Assembly: GCA_009760855.2 (NCBI GenBank)
Contig: WPIO01000056.1
Coordinates: forward strand, 372,501 to 420,000
Direction: 5' to 3'
Length of the DNA stretch: 47,500 bases
Source of the DNA: Cristatella mucedo
Lineage: Eukaryota > Bryozoa > Phylactolaemata > Cristatellidae
The notes under the pieces are model-generated. The model was not told the DNA's origin. It worked only from the letters and a program-made list of their open reading frames with translations, and searched no databases. Both the position numbers and the translations under genes were made by a program. Positions 10,688-19,066 of the stretch are shown piece by piece. Numbering within the stretch: position 1 is the stretch's first letter; every line of letters starts with the position of its first letter.

Positions 10688-10774
10688 ATGGCGGCTACAG
10701 CAAAAGCAGCAGCAGCAGCAACTGTAGCAACAGCAGCAGCATCATCAGCCATAGCAGGCGTTGCAACAACCGAA
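10688..10774 (+). CDS. Candidate first coding exon, Ala/Thr-rich N-terminus
   Basis: ATG in good context (G at -3, G at +4) opens a 29-codon stretch (MAATAKAAAAATVATAA...ends GVATTE) that stops exactly at a strong donor, GAA|GTAAGC, in phase 0. CpG-rich sequence lies upstream and a CACGTG cluster further up. The peptide is low-complexity, partly from CAG/GCA triplets, and could be a disordered N-terminus. No second exon was identified downstream, where a (GA)n tract and a SINE follow. Without splicing the frame stops at 10801. Confidence 0.33.
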
Positions 10775-10926
10775 GTAAGCGTCGGGTGCTGCATTGGCTA
10801 GCTGCCACTATACCAATTGTACTCTCTCACCGTCCTCGCCCACTTTGCCTGATCGCGACAACTTAGCAAGAGAGTGCGTTTTTGAGAAAGAAATGTGAGG
10901 GTTGAGAAGGTGGGCAGGGTAGGAGA

Positions 10927-10927
<1 letters not shown>

Positions 10928-11011
<84 letters not shown>

Positions 11012-11023
11012 GAGAGGGAACGG
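10928..11023. repeat. (GA)n microsatellite
   Basis: Nearly uninterrupted GA dinucleotides. Source of several false Ser-Leu or Arg-Glu frames. Confidence 0.97.
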
Positions 11024-11097
11024 GAGAGAGTGAGTATTCGAGGGAGAGAAACCGAAAAGAGCCTTCGTCGGATGCAAGTGGGCGGATAGAAGAAGAG

Positions 11098-11140
11098 ACA
11101 TACAGACAGGCAGACAGACAGACAGACAGACAGACAGATG
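11098..11140. repeat. (CAGA)n microsatellite
   Basis: Tandem ACAG/CAGA tetranucleotides, followed by diffuse CAGAG-rich and then ACAC/ACGC-rich sequence to about 11380. Confidence 0.85.
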
Positions 11141-11482
11141 GAGAGAAAATTGAGATACAGGAAGACAGAGGTCGCATACAGAGGCATAGATCACGGACAG
11201 AGACAGGCTGTCGATCAAAGAGGCAGAGATCAACTGATCAAAGCAGAGATAAAGTAAAGAATGCTAGGAGGAAGGCGGGGCCATGTAGACAGACCGAGAT
11301 AGGACAGTAGAAGAAACACGCACGCAAACCCACGCACACATAGAAACACACGCAAACACGCACGCACGCACACACACATGTCTACCTCTACAATAAGCTA
11401 AATTAGTTAATTACTTGGTCTCTTTGTCGGTCCCTGAATTCATATATTTACGACGAGTCTCTCTTCGCACTATTTATAGTCT

Positions 11483-11622
11483 AGTTTGGTCCAGCGGTTA
11501 AGGTGCTCGCCCCGACTAAGGTCTGACTGAGGTCGTGGGCTCGAGCCCCGAGGCACATGTGAAGCGCCTGAATAGAGATTAAGTTCTCTTGGGGCGCTAG
11601 GAATTATACTTTTATATATTTT
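11483..11622 (+). mobile_element. tRNA-derived SINE, copy 2
   Basis: Plus-strand copy with A box TGGTCCAGCGG, an internal CGCCCCGACTAAGGTCTGAC, B-box-like GGGCTCGAGCCCC, a CACATGTGAAGCGCCTGAAT junction, and the stem-loop tail ending GGGGCGCT with an AT-rich end. The head fits the consensus TRGYNNARNNG exactly. Same family as 4.3 and 23.5 kb. Confidence 0.9.
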
Positions 11623-11639
11623 ATAGTCGTATGACAAGG

Positions 11640-12279
11640 TCGTATCAGCAATAATGCCTTGATGTTTTAAAAGGGACGGAGCAGGAAAAAATATTGCTAA
11701 TTTGCACGTGCAGTCGTAGTTGAAATCGAGAATAAAAAAAATGCTAGAACTTAATAGGACTACGAACTTTAGGGGTTTTCAAAGGAGCTGCCATGGCATT
11801 CGGCGCAAGAAAAAGTTGCCAAATTTATTTAAAGTGAGTCTTACATTTGCGCTGGTGGCTTCGTGTTTACCAGTCTCATTAAATGGCTGCCAATTTATGG
11901 CAGACTTAAAAATTATTTTGCAGCCGGAACACTTTTTTTTAATGAATATCAATTCTCAAAGAAAAGAAGCTGAATAGACAGTAAGCGTTTTCGGCAACAA
12001 CGACGTGCTGTAGAGACGCAAGGGGACACGCACTGCTGCACGCGGCTGTGAGCTCTAGACACTGGAAGCCAGAGACGTCGTCACCAGCAACAAACGTGTC
12101 GGACAGACCGCGAAAAGAAGAAGCAGACGCGCGGCGAACACACGCAACGCAACGTTATAACCGCTGTAACCGTTTGTTAGTTGCGCCTGCCTTAACGGGC
12201 CGGACAGATGCCAGTAAAGGTGCTAAACTGGATACTGCCGAAGGTGATAGGAAAAGGAGATAGAAGGAAAAGGTGATTG
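11640..12279. other. Unassigned intergenic DNA
   Basis: Moderate GC. A plus frame of 85 codons at 11720-11977 has mixed, roughly protein-like composition (KSRIKKMLELNRTTNFRGF...) but no recognised domain or splice context. Possibly a decayed element. Nothing else. Confidence 0.35.
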
Positions 12280-12324
12280 AAAAGGTCACCTTCTATCACC
12301 GAAGGTGATAGAAGGTGACCTTTT
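12280..12324. repeat. Perfect hairpin, 21-bp arms, 3-nt loop
   Basis: Left arm 12280-12300 and right arm 12304-12324 are exact reverse complements around the loop GAA (core TCACCTTCTATCACC). Direct variants of GGTGATAG also lie just upstream, at 12243-12279. Confidence 0.95.
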
Positions 12325-12356
12325 TCGCCAGCGACAAGCTTCTGTGCCGGAAGTGA

Positions 12357-12467
12357 ATGAAGCAGCGGCTGTCGCACGACGACTTCGAGAGTCTAATTGT
12401 CCCCGTCATAAACGACGAGTTAAAACCTAGCATCAAAGAAACCTTGAAACCAAGCAAGAAACGAGTA
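12357..12467 (+). CDS. Possible short coding exon (MKQRLSHDDFESLIV...)
   Basis: From ATG 12357 a frame reads MKQRLSHDDFESLIVPVIND and continues ELKPSIKETLKPSKKRV before entering a (GA)n tract read as Arg-Glu. The first 37 residues have ordinary protein-like composition, unlike the surrounding repeat. A weak donor, CGA|GTAATA, occurs at the repeat junction. No homologue was recognised and no further exon found; it may be a decayed fragment. Confidence 0.28.
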
Positions 12468-12872
<405 letters not shown>

Positions 12873-13174
12873 CTGGCAAAAGAGAAGACTGACAAGCTGC
12901 TGCATTGTCCTAGCTAAGGCGTAGACAGACAGAGGCGGAAAGACAAGTAAACGTGCGAACCGATAAGGAGACAGACAGACAGGCGAGAAAAGAGACATGT
13001 CGGGCGGACAGACCCTCATTCGTACGGAAAGCCGCTCAGCCGCTTTGAACTCTCCCGTGGAAAACTCTCCGGGCGTCACGCCCACTTAGCCCACGTGCTC
13101 GAGGCTTTTCTTTTCAGCGCGGATTTTCAGACGGAGTCAAACTCCGCGGCGAACGGCGAGTTGAACATCGAAGG

Positions 13175-13218
13175 CGACGCCGCCGCCGCCGCCGCCGCCG
13201 CCGCTGCCGCCGCCGCTC
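13175..13218. repeat. (GCC)n microsatellite
   Basis: About 14 GCC triplets with one GCT interruption. Poly-Ala in frame on the plus strand. Confidence 0.9.
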
Positions 13219-13758
13219 GCGGCGACTCACGCGCGCAGACTGCTTCTCTCCTCCCTGTGAGAATGGCGCACGGGCGGCACGTCCGCCGCATTCTGCCGGC
13301 TGCGGCTGCGGTGGCGGCATCCTGACCCTGACGCTGACGCATTCTGCCGGCGGCGGCACCGCGACCGCCGAGCGCCGCCTCCGGCGCTTCGGCTCGCACG
13401 CAATTTTTGCCGCTCTCAGAGCTCCGAGTCCTGCTTTCGCATTCTCTCAGGCCTTCGCAGCCTCCTTCTCGCGGCGCGGCGCGAGCGCTCGCTCCGCTCC
13501 GCTCAGGGCGATCGGCGTCGCGTCGCGTCGAGAAGCTCGAGCCTATCCGGCATCGGTCGCGAGAGCGCGCGCGCGCGCGAGCGCCGCCGATGTCGGAAGG
13601 AAGAGGAGGCGGACAACGAAAGCTTCGCCTTCGGAAGACGCACTCGGGCCGCTCGCTGCCATTCGCTGGCTCTCCCTCGGTCGGGAGCGTTTTCGCGTCG
13701 CGACTCGTTGCCCTAGCGACGGCGAGCGCGATTGCGTCGCCGTCGTACGCTCCGAGCA
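13219..13758. other. CpG-rich DNA without a supported gene
   Basis: Overlapping GC-driven frames on both strands. The minus frame 13127-13810 begins at GTG with a leucine run made by the CTG repeat and looks superficially like a signal peptide; it is not accepted. Nothing else supported. Confidence 0.4.
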
Positions 13759-13790
13759 GCTGCAGCAGCAGCAGCAGCAGCAGCAGCGGC
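13759..13790. repeat. (CAG)n / (CTG)n triplet repeat
   Basis: About ten CAG triplets on the plus strand. Confidence 0.9.
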
Positions 13791-13810
13791 TGCGTTAGCG
13801 CCGTCCTCAC

Positions 13811-13865
13811 CCTTGGCGCGTGTGGACTGAAAGTTGGCGAGGAGCCGCCGCCGCTTATCGTCCAT
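13811..13865 (-). CDS. Candidate first coding exon (MDDKRRRLLANFQSTRAK)
   Basis: Minus-strand ATG with an optimal context (A at -3, G at +4) opens 18 codons with a charged, helix-like composition. They end at a good donor, AAGG|GTGAGG, leaving one base of the next codon. Unspliced, the frame runs into poly-Ala encoded by the CAG/GCT repeat. The opening resembles the start of several helical adaptor domains, but this is far too short to assign. No second exon was found. Confidence 0.3.
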
Positions 13866-13869
13866 GTTC

Positions 13870-14785
13870 GCGTCGCTCGCGCGCACTCGTCCCGCTCGCG
13901 TCGCAGGAGGCTGGCGACGCTGGCGACGAAGCGGCGCTCTCGTCACCGTCGCTACGTGGCTACCAAGACTACTCTCGGCCAGAGCGCGCGTGCGCGCGCG
14001 TCCCAGCGCCCCGAGCGAGTCCTTTCAGAGCGGCTATTGGCTGCGCGGTCGAAGGCGCCGGCTGTTCGATCTATTGTGCTCCGCGCTTAGGGCACGCGCG
14101 CGAACACCTGGCGGGCGGACCGCCTTCGGCTTTCCGCTCTGTGCTTCCGTCGGCGCTGTCGCACGGCTCGTCCGGCGATTGAGCGGCCGCCATACGCCGG
14201 CGACGAACTGGACGCGCCGCCGCCGCCGCGCGAAACCGGCTGCGCCGCCGCAGCGACCTCGGACCTTGTGCGCCAGTTAGCAGCCGCCGCGCGGTGAAGA
14301 GCGGCGGCGGCGGCGGCCGCCGCCGTCGAAGCGGCCGAAGGCTTCCTCTGTTTGAAGAGGCGACCGGCGATGTTTACGCTTCCGCAGCAATCGATCGCTT
14401 CCCGTTTTCGCTAGAGCCTCGCACCGCGAGTGCAAAGCCTCGCGGCTTCGCGCGCGCCCTCGGCGTCCGAGTGCTCCGCGGGCGCTCGCTCGCAGCCCAC
14501 TCGCACCGAGCGGGCTGAGTCGGCAGCGCGTCCGACGGTCCGTGCTCGTCGTCGCAGCGCGAACCGGCGCGAGCGCGACCCCTCTTGACTAGCGAGCTCC
14601 TCCAATAGGCTCTCGTCGTGAGGGCGCCTGCACTGACGAAGGCTGCAGATGGCGGCTGCATTGACGACGGCTGCAGACGGCGGCTGCAGGCGCAACTGTG
14701 GAGCGCGACGCCGGTGCGCGGTGGCGCGCGTCAGCTACGGCGGCGCCGGCTCGTTCGCGAGAACACCTATACCGCATCGTCACTT
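13870..14785. other. CpG-rich DNA without a supported gene
   Basis: Very GC-rich. Several 60-150-codon frames lack protein-like composition. May be promoter sequence for the minus-strand candidate exon at 13811-13865; this is inference. Confidence 0.35.
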
Positions 14786-14788
14786 CAC

Positions 14789-14826
14789 CTTCACCTATGC
14801 CGCATCGTCCTGCGGCATAGGTGAAG
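14789..14826. repeat. Perfect hairpin, 16-bp arms, 6-nt loop
   Basis: CTTCACCTATGCCGCA, loop TCGTCC, then the exact reverse complement. The right arm runs into GTGAAGCGCCTGAA, a piece resembling the SINE/LINE tail. Confidence 0.9.
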
Positions 14827-14934
14827 CGCCTGAACAGTGTCTGGCGCTGGAGCAGCTGTGAGGAAGGGGCGGAGTCCGAGCTGGGAGCGGCAGCAGACGG
14901 CAGCCGGAGGGAGGCGCGGTTCGCGAAGGAAATA

Positions 14935-15116
14935 TATATATATATATGTATATATATGTATATATAAAAATAAAATTCTTGCGCAGGTTCAAGTGGGCTT
15001 GTCAAGTAAAAGCTTCGCATCAGACTCTCAAAATGAAAGCGCAGAGTTCCTTTTGTAATATAGTGATTATGTATATATATATATATATATATATGAACCT
15101 GAACCTGCGCAAGAAT
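14935..15116. repeat. Paired (TA)n tracts with a 17-bp inverted repeat
   Basis: ATTCTTGCGCAGGTTCA (14975-14991) recurs inverted at 15100-15116. Each arm abuts a (TA)n tract: 14932-14966 and 15071-15094. The span between arms is about 108 bp. It resembles the ends of a small fold-back element, but no target duplication was confirmed. Confidence 0.6.
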
Positions 15117-15119
15117 ATC

Positions 15120-15687
15120 TAATTCTTTAGCGTCTCTGAATACATGATGTCCTCCTTATACCAAATAATGTACTTCTTCCGAAATTGATACCGATTGCCG
15201 AAGGCGCGGCACCGCGGCCGCACTTATGCTCATCTTTTCGAGCCAATGGATCATAGGAAGGCATTTCCTTCATCTGGAGGAACATCCTCGATCCGCGCGC
15301 TCTCGCGACCACGTGTCCGCTCTGTTGCTCACTGAGTGGGCTAGTTACTCTCGGGCTTGGGGGCGGGGTGGGAGGGGAGGGGAGGCAAGAGGCTCCGCTG
15401 ATATCCGCTCGCTTATCGGCGCCACCGAGTAAACTCGAAGGAGGCGCGCGAAAGTGTTGACCTTCGATACCTTTCGGTGACCTTTGAAGCAGCGACGGTC
15501 AGAGCACCCGGATGTCGTCGTCGTCGCTGTTTAGCAGCCGCAGACCATTTTCAGAGCGGTTAAAGGTTAGCAGCGACTCCGTAACCGCAGGATCGCAGAC
15601 GAAACCTCGCCTCAGAAGGCGCCCTCCTTCGAGTCGGACCGAAGAGGCCGCGCGCCGAAGGCGAGCCGCCGGACGAAAGCATCGTGA
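15120..15687. other. Unassigned DNA
   Basis: Mixed composition, with a G-rich stretch at 15358-15390 (GGGGGCGGGGTGGGAGGGGA) that could form a G-quadruplex. No gene supported. Confidence 0.4.
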
Positions 15688-15734
15688 ACCGCTCTCCAAG
15701 GCCGCCAGCTTCTGTGGCGGCCTTGGAGAGCGGT
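15688..15734. repeat. Perfect hairpin, 19-bp arms, 9-nt loop
   Basis: ACCGCTCTCCAAGGCCGCC, loop AGCTTCTGT, then the exact reverse complement. Confidence 0.95.
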
Positions 15735-16104
15735 GCCATCTGCCAAGGAAGACGTAAGGGGTAAAGGACGGCAGCAGCCTCGGCCCCGCAGTCTCTGACC
15801 CTTCGGCCATCGACCTTTAGAAGGGGACGGCTTCAGCCTCCGCACGCCACTCTCTTCTCACGCCCTTAGGCGGGGCAGGGCGGGGCGGGGCGGGCGAATA
15901 TCAGACGGCCGCCGCGCGGCGCAGGCACAGGCATCGAGGCGCAGCTGCTCGAGCGGGTCAGCAAATCGCGGAAAGAATGGTCGCGGCTCTCCGCAGCCGC
16001 CTCTCGCTGTAGCTCGCTCGCATGATGAGAGTTCCGGTGGTGGTCGTGGCGCGACGCTGCTGCGAGCGGTTCGATCGCTGTGCAAATCTCGCGCGCGGCC
16101 GTGT
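15735..16104. other. CpG-rich DNA without a supported gene
   Basis: Includes a GGCGGGGC-rich stretch at 15869-15895. Overlapping frames are Arg/Ala-rich. Nothing supported. Confidence 0.4.
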
Positions 16105-16197
16105 TTGCGTCGCTTGTCTGCGCCGCGCCGCGCTCGCTCCGCGCGTCGCTTGTCTGAGCCGCGCCGCGCTCGCTCCGCGCGTCGCTTGTCCGCGCCG
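16105..16197. repeat. 36-bp tandem repeat, about 2.6 copies
   Basis: Two full units (16105-16140 and 16141-16176) and a partial third. Each contains GTCGCTTGTCTG followed by GCCGCGCCGCGCTCGCTCC with few differences. Confidence 0.9.
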
Positions 16198-16389
16198 TCC
16201 TTTACCGCGGCGACGATGCGAAGAAGAAGAATGGCGGCGCGCGCGTCTTTTCTTCTCAATTTCGAGCGGCAAGAGTGGCTGCATCGATCTGGAAAACTCG
16301 CTCCGACGGTCGCCTCTCGCTCACTCTTTGTCTCTCTTTCTTTCTCCACTGCGAACTAGAGGGGCCGCTCGCCATATCATTGACCAGAC

Positions 16390-16394
16390 GCGAG
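16390..16394. repeat. Target site duplication, left copy (GCGAG)
   Basis: GCGAG directly precedes the TG of the left LTR and recurs directly after the CA of the right LTR at 18031-18035. A 5-bp duplication is typical for LTR retrotransposon integrases. Confidence 0.85.
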
Positions 16395-16716
16395 TGTAGT
16401 TTGACATTCTCCGAGCGGAACATACGCAACACCATGCAGAACACCGAAGCGGGCTCAAAGACCTTTATTCACACGGATGCCGCAGGGGGCCAGTGCGCGG
16501 CTGCCCTGCCTGGCGTTCTCGACGGAACTCGCCGGGCCTTTGCCGCACGTTACTTAAATATCACTGCCATAGATCAAAACAGCCCATAAACCAGCGGCGG
16601 TGTCATAATCTCTGCTGACCCACAAGTCGCTCTAAACCATAAACTGGCCGTAGCAGGAATAATAGCGTAACACATGCTATTGACCCATAAACCACTAACA
16701 TCTCAAAATAGCCTCA
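16395..16716 (-). repeat. LTR (3' LTR of the minus-strand element)
   Basis: 322 bp. On the minus strand it starts TGAGGCTATTTTGAG and ends GTCAAACTACA. It contains a TATA-like TGATATTTAAG at about 16550-16560 and AATAAA at about 16463-16468, in an order that fits U3-R-U5. The purine run AAGGAGAG lies immediately outside it at 16717-16724. Confidence 0.88.
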
Positions 16717-17500
16717 CTCTCCTTGATCTCAAGATCAAATGGGGCAGCAACAAAACATGACATCGCAACAGCGCATTAATAGTAATGCCATCCTTAGCTA
16801 CCTTCTCATCTAGCACGAGCCCAGGTAACGGCCGCTCGGAAGAGGCAGGTGATAGCGCGGCCTTTCCTAAGCTGCCGGCTGTGTAGGTACGAGCTTTGCC
16901 ACATCGCAGAGCCATACATCTTTCCACCGCGCCACCAGTCTGTAATGCGCTACCAGTCTCTGCCACCGAGCGAGGCTTACGGGCATACGCCCTAGCGGTG
17001 GCCGCTGTCTCGTTTTTGTCAGCCGTCTTCCCCTGGAATGCAAGCGGCGTCGTCCGTGAGACAGAGACAGCCTCGAGTCTCCTGTACAACTGCCTCGAAA
17101 GTCAAGGCACCGAGGCGGTTCGCCTCGCTGGCCCGCGCAGCTTTTGTCGCCTGAGCTGCATCGCATTCGAGCGGCACGTCGCCACCCAACGGCTGCCAGC
17201 ATCCTCAAAGTCTTGCACCAAAGTCGCTGTTCGAATTCGCCAGCATTTCGAAGACAGAGGCTACCGCACTCTGCGCTATCATCTGCTGCTGCCTCGGTCC
17301 TCTCATCCGACCGCACGGCAAGCAACTCGCGTGCCTTCTCGGCGAGCGTCTCTCTCGCCCGCCTCCTTAGCGGGCGCTTCACGCACTTCCGCCTACGCGA
17401 ATGCTTCGCTCCGTGCCGTTGATTCCTCTCCGAAACCTTTAGCGCTGTCTTGCTCTCTAACAATGCCTCCCGGGTCAACGTCACCTCTCTGGCAGACGCC

Positions 17501-17584
17501 GCCGCCTCTCAGCCGGACGCTGCCGCCTTTCTTCCAGACGCTGCCGCCTTTCTGCCGGACGCTGCCGTCTCTGTGCCGGATGCC
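17501..17584. repeat. 21-bp tandem repeat, four copies
   Basis: Four 21-bp units starting GCCGCCTCTC, GCCGCCTTTC, GCCGCCTTTC and GCCGTCTCTG, lying in the TRIM interior. On the minus strand they encode a 7-residue repeat (GSVRQKG, GSVWKKG, GSVRLRG). Confidence 0.9.
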
Positions 17585-17696
17585 TCCGGATGCGCTCGTG
17601 GACTCTGCCGCAGTCTCTGCGGGCTCTGCCTCAGCCGCCGGGCACACCGTCGGCGATTGCTGCTGCAACTTCCGGTCACTCCGGTCGTCATTCTCT

Positions 17697-17711
17697 GCCG
17701 AAATAGCTAGT
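17697..17711 (-). promoter_or_regulatory. Primer-binding-site-like segment matching the tRNA-Phe 5' end
   Basis: The plus strand reads GCCGAAATAGCTAGT directly against the LTR. Eukaryotic tRNA-Phe begins GCCGAAATAGCTCAGTTGG (established sequence), so 12 nt match exactly and the rest matches after a 1-nt gap. On the element's minus strand this sits just 3' of the 5' LTR. It would pair with the 5' end of tRNA-Phe, not with the usual CCA 3' end. Confidence 0.55.
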
Positions 17712-18030
17712 TGTTTGACATTCTCCGAGCGGAACATACGTAACACCATGCAGAACACCGAAGCGGGCTCAAAGACCTTTATTCATACGGATGCCGCAGG
17801 GGGCCAGTGCGCGGCTGCCCTGCCTGGCATTCTCGACGGAACTCGCCGGGCCTTTGCCGCACGTTACTTAAATATCACTGCCATAGATCAAAACAGCCCA
17901 TAAACCAGCGGCGGTGTCATAATCTCTGCTGACCCATAAGTCGCTCTAAACCATAAACTGGCCGTAGCAGGAATAACAACGCAATAAATGCTATTGACCC
18001 ACAAACCACTAACATCTCAAAATAGCCACA
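17712..18030 (-). repeat. LTR (5' LTR of the minus-strand element)
   Basis: 319 bp. On the minus strand it starts TGTGGCTATTTTGAG and ends GTCAAACA. Matches the other LTR with about 11 substitutions, mostly C/T or G/A, plus a 3-bp (AGT) length difference near the end. Confidence 0.88.
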
Positions 18031-18035
18031 GCGAG
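18031..18035. repeat. Target site duplication, right copy (GCGAG)
   Basis: Exact match to 16390-16394. Confidence 0.85.
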
Positions 18036-18528
18036 GGCGCAACTAGACTCGCCTTCCGACTCTGCCGCTCTCTGCGCCTCGCTCTGCGGGCGACGGCTGC
18101 GGCGATTTGCACCGTTCGCCGCCAAGTGCGGGTTGTTAAGAATAACAATGATAATGACGCATGATAATATTAATGACTGACAATGATGATAATGAGAAAA
18201 ACGTAGGTGGTTCGCGCTCAGAGGGCTAAGTCGATTTCTGAGCGAAAAAACATTCAATGTAAAGGAAGCGATTGCCTTTCGAATCCGAAAGTTCCAGAAT
18301 GCCGCCTGTCGCTAAGGTGCCGATCTTCAGCGAGGGAGAGCGAGTTGCTGGGCGCAAGTGCGTGCTCTGCCAGGGAATGCGAGTGAGTGCCCGGATTTCC
18401 GACGCCCCAGTCTTCCCGGCGGTCGGACTGAGCGGGCGCAAGGTAAAGCAACAATGGCCGCAGGGCTCGAAATGAGGGTGGCCGGAATCTGCGCGCCGAT
18501 CGAACGCTCTAACCCCTTTCATAGTAAT
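18036..18528. other. Unassigned DNA
   Basis: Includes a diffuse ATAATGATGAC-rich stretch at 18140-18200. Short frames only; nothing supported. Confidence 0.4.
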
Positions 18529-18655
18529 GATAGTGGCGTTCGGATAGTGACGAGTTGAGCGTACAGATAGTGACAAGTTGAGCGTACGGATAGTGGCGAG
18601 TTAAAAATCTGGATAGTGACGAGTCGAACGTACGAATAGTCGTGAATTGAACGTC
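18529..18655. repeat. Degenerate 23-27-bp tandem repeat
   Basis: The word GGATAGTGACGAGTTGAGCG recurs about five times with changes (positions near 18534, 18561, 18587, 18611, 18635). Confidence 0.8.
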
Positions 18656-18929
18656 GAACCTCGCCGCTTGCCCTGCAACTGTTCTCCCGACGACTCGCCG
18701 CTTTGTGTGGGGGAGACACTACAGCTGGGGGCGATCGCCGTAGCGATCGATAACACTTCGTCTGTCGCCGCGATCGGTCGCCGAGCGCAACGGGAGCTCA
18801 AAAAAGTGACGTCGACTGAAGATCGGTTAGAATGCGCCATGCTAGGTTAGATCGTACAGAGGCTCAGTTAACATAGAACTAGGTCAGGTCAGATCGGACT
18901 AGGTTAGGTTGGATCAGACTAGATTAGGT

Positions 18930-19066
18930 TAATAATAATAATAACAATAATAATTCACTTTATTAAGCGCCCTCAGAGAACTTAATCTCTCTCTAGGCGC
19001 TTTACATTTGCTGTAAAGTGAAATGCAATGGAATGGTAAGTAAAATCATGCTTGAAAAAGGTTGGC
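18930..19066 (-). mobile_element. LINE 3' tail inserted in the array
   Basis: An AAT repeat, then CGCCCTCAGAGAACTTAATC and CTAGGCGCTTTACATTTGCTG in minus orientation, ending near GTAAAATCATGCTTGAAAA. The array word AGGTT flanks it on both sides (18924-18928 and 19062-19067 region), suggesting a short target duplication, although AGGTT is also a common array word. Confidence 0.8.

Larger units (their letters stand above)
16395..18030 (-). mobile_element. Miniature non-autonomous LTR retrotransposon (TRIM-like), complete
   Basis: Two direct repeats of 322 bp (16395-16716) and 319 bp (17712-18030), about 96-97% identical by eye, with one 3-bp indel and roughly 11 substitutions. They bound a 995-bp interior. 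Ends are TG..CA and the flanks share GCGAG. Minus orientation is supported by three signals: AATAAA inside each LTR (complement of CCTTTATTCA), a purine run AAGGAGAG abutting the 3' LTR, and a primer-site-like segment abutting the 5' LTR. The interior has minus frames of 121 and 205 codons with no protease, reverse transcriptase, RNase H, integrase or zinc knuckle recognised. It must therefore rely on another element's proteins, as TRIMs do. A 335-codon plus frame here is antisense. Confidence 0.9.

Noticed and set aside
11483-11560. tRNA gene
   Set aside because: A and B boxes are present, but cloverleaf pairing is incomplete, the same sequence is dispersed three times, and a LINE-type tail follows. 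It is a SINE head.
13127-13810. Minus frame that seems to start with a signal peptide (LLLLLLLLQLL)
   Set aside because: The leucine run is the CTG triplet repeat and the start codon is GTG; the rest is repeat-rich and unremarkable.
17501-17584. CRISPR-like repeats
   Set aside because: Four contiguous 21-bp units without spacers, in a eukaryotic retroelement; a plain tandem repeat.
16896-17903. 335-codon plus-strand frame across the TRIM
   Set aside because: Runs antisense through the interior and into an LTR. AATAAA, purine tract and primer-site-like segment all point to the minus strand, and no domain is visible.
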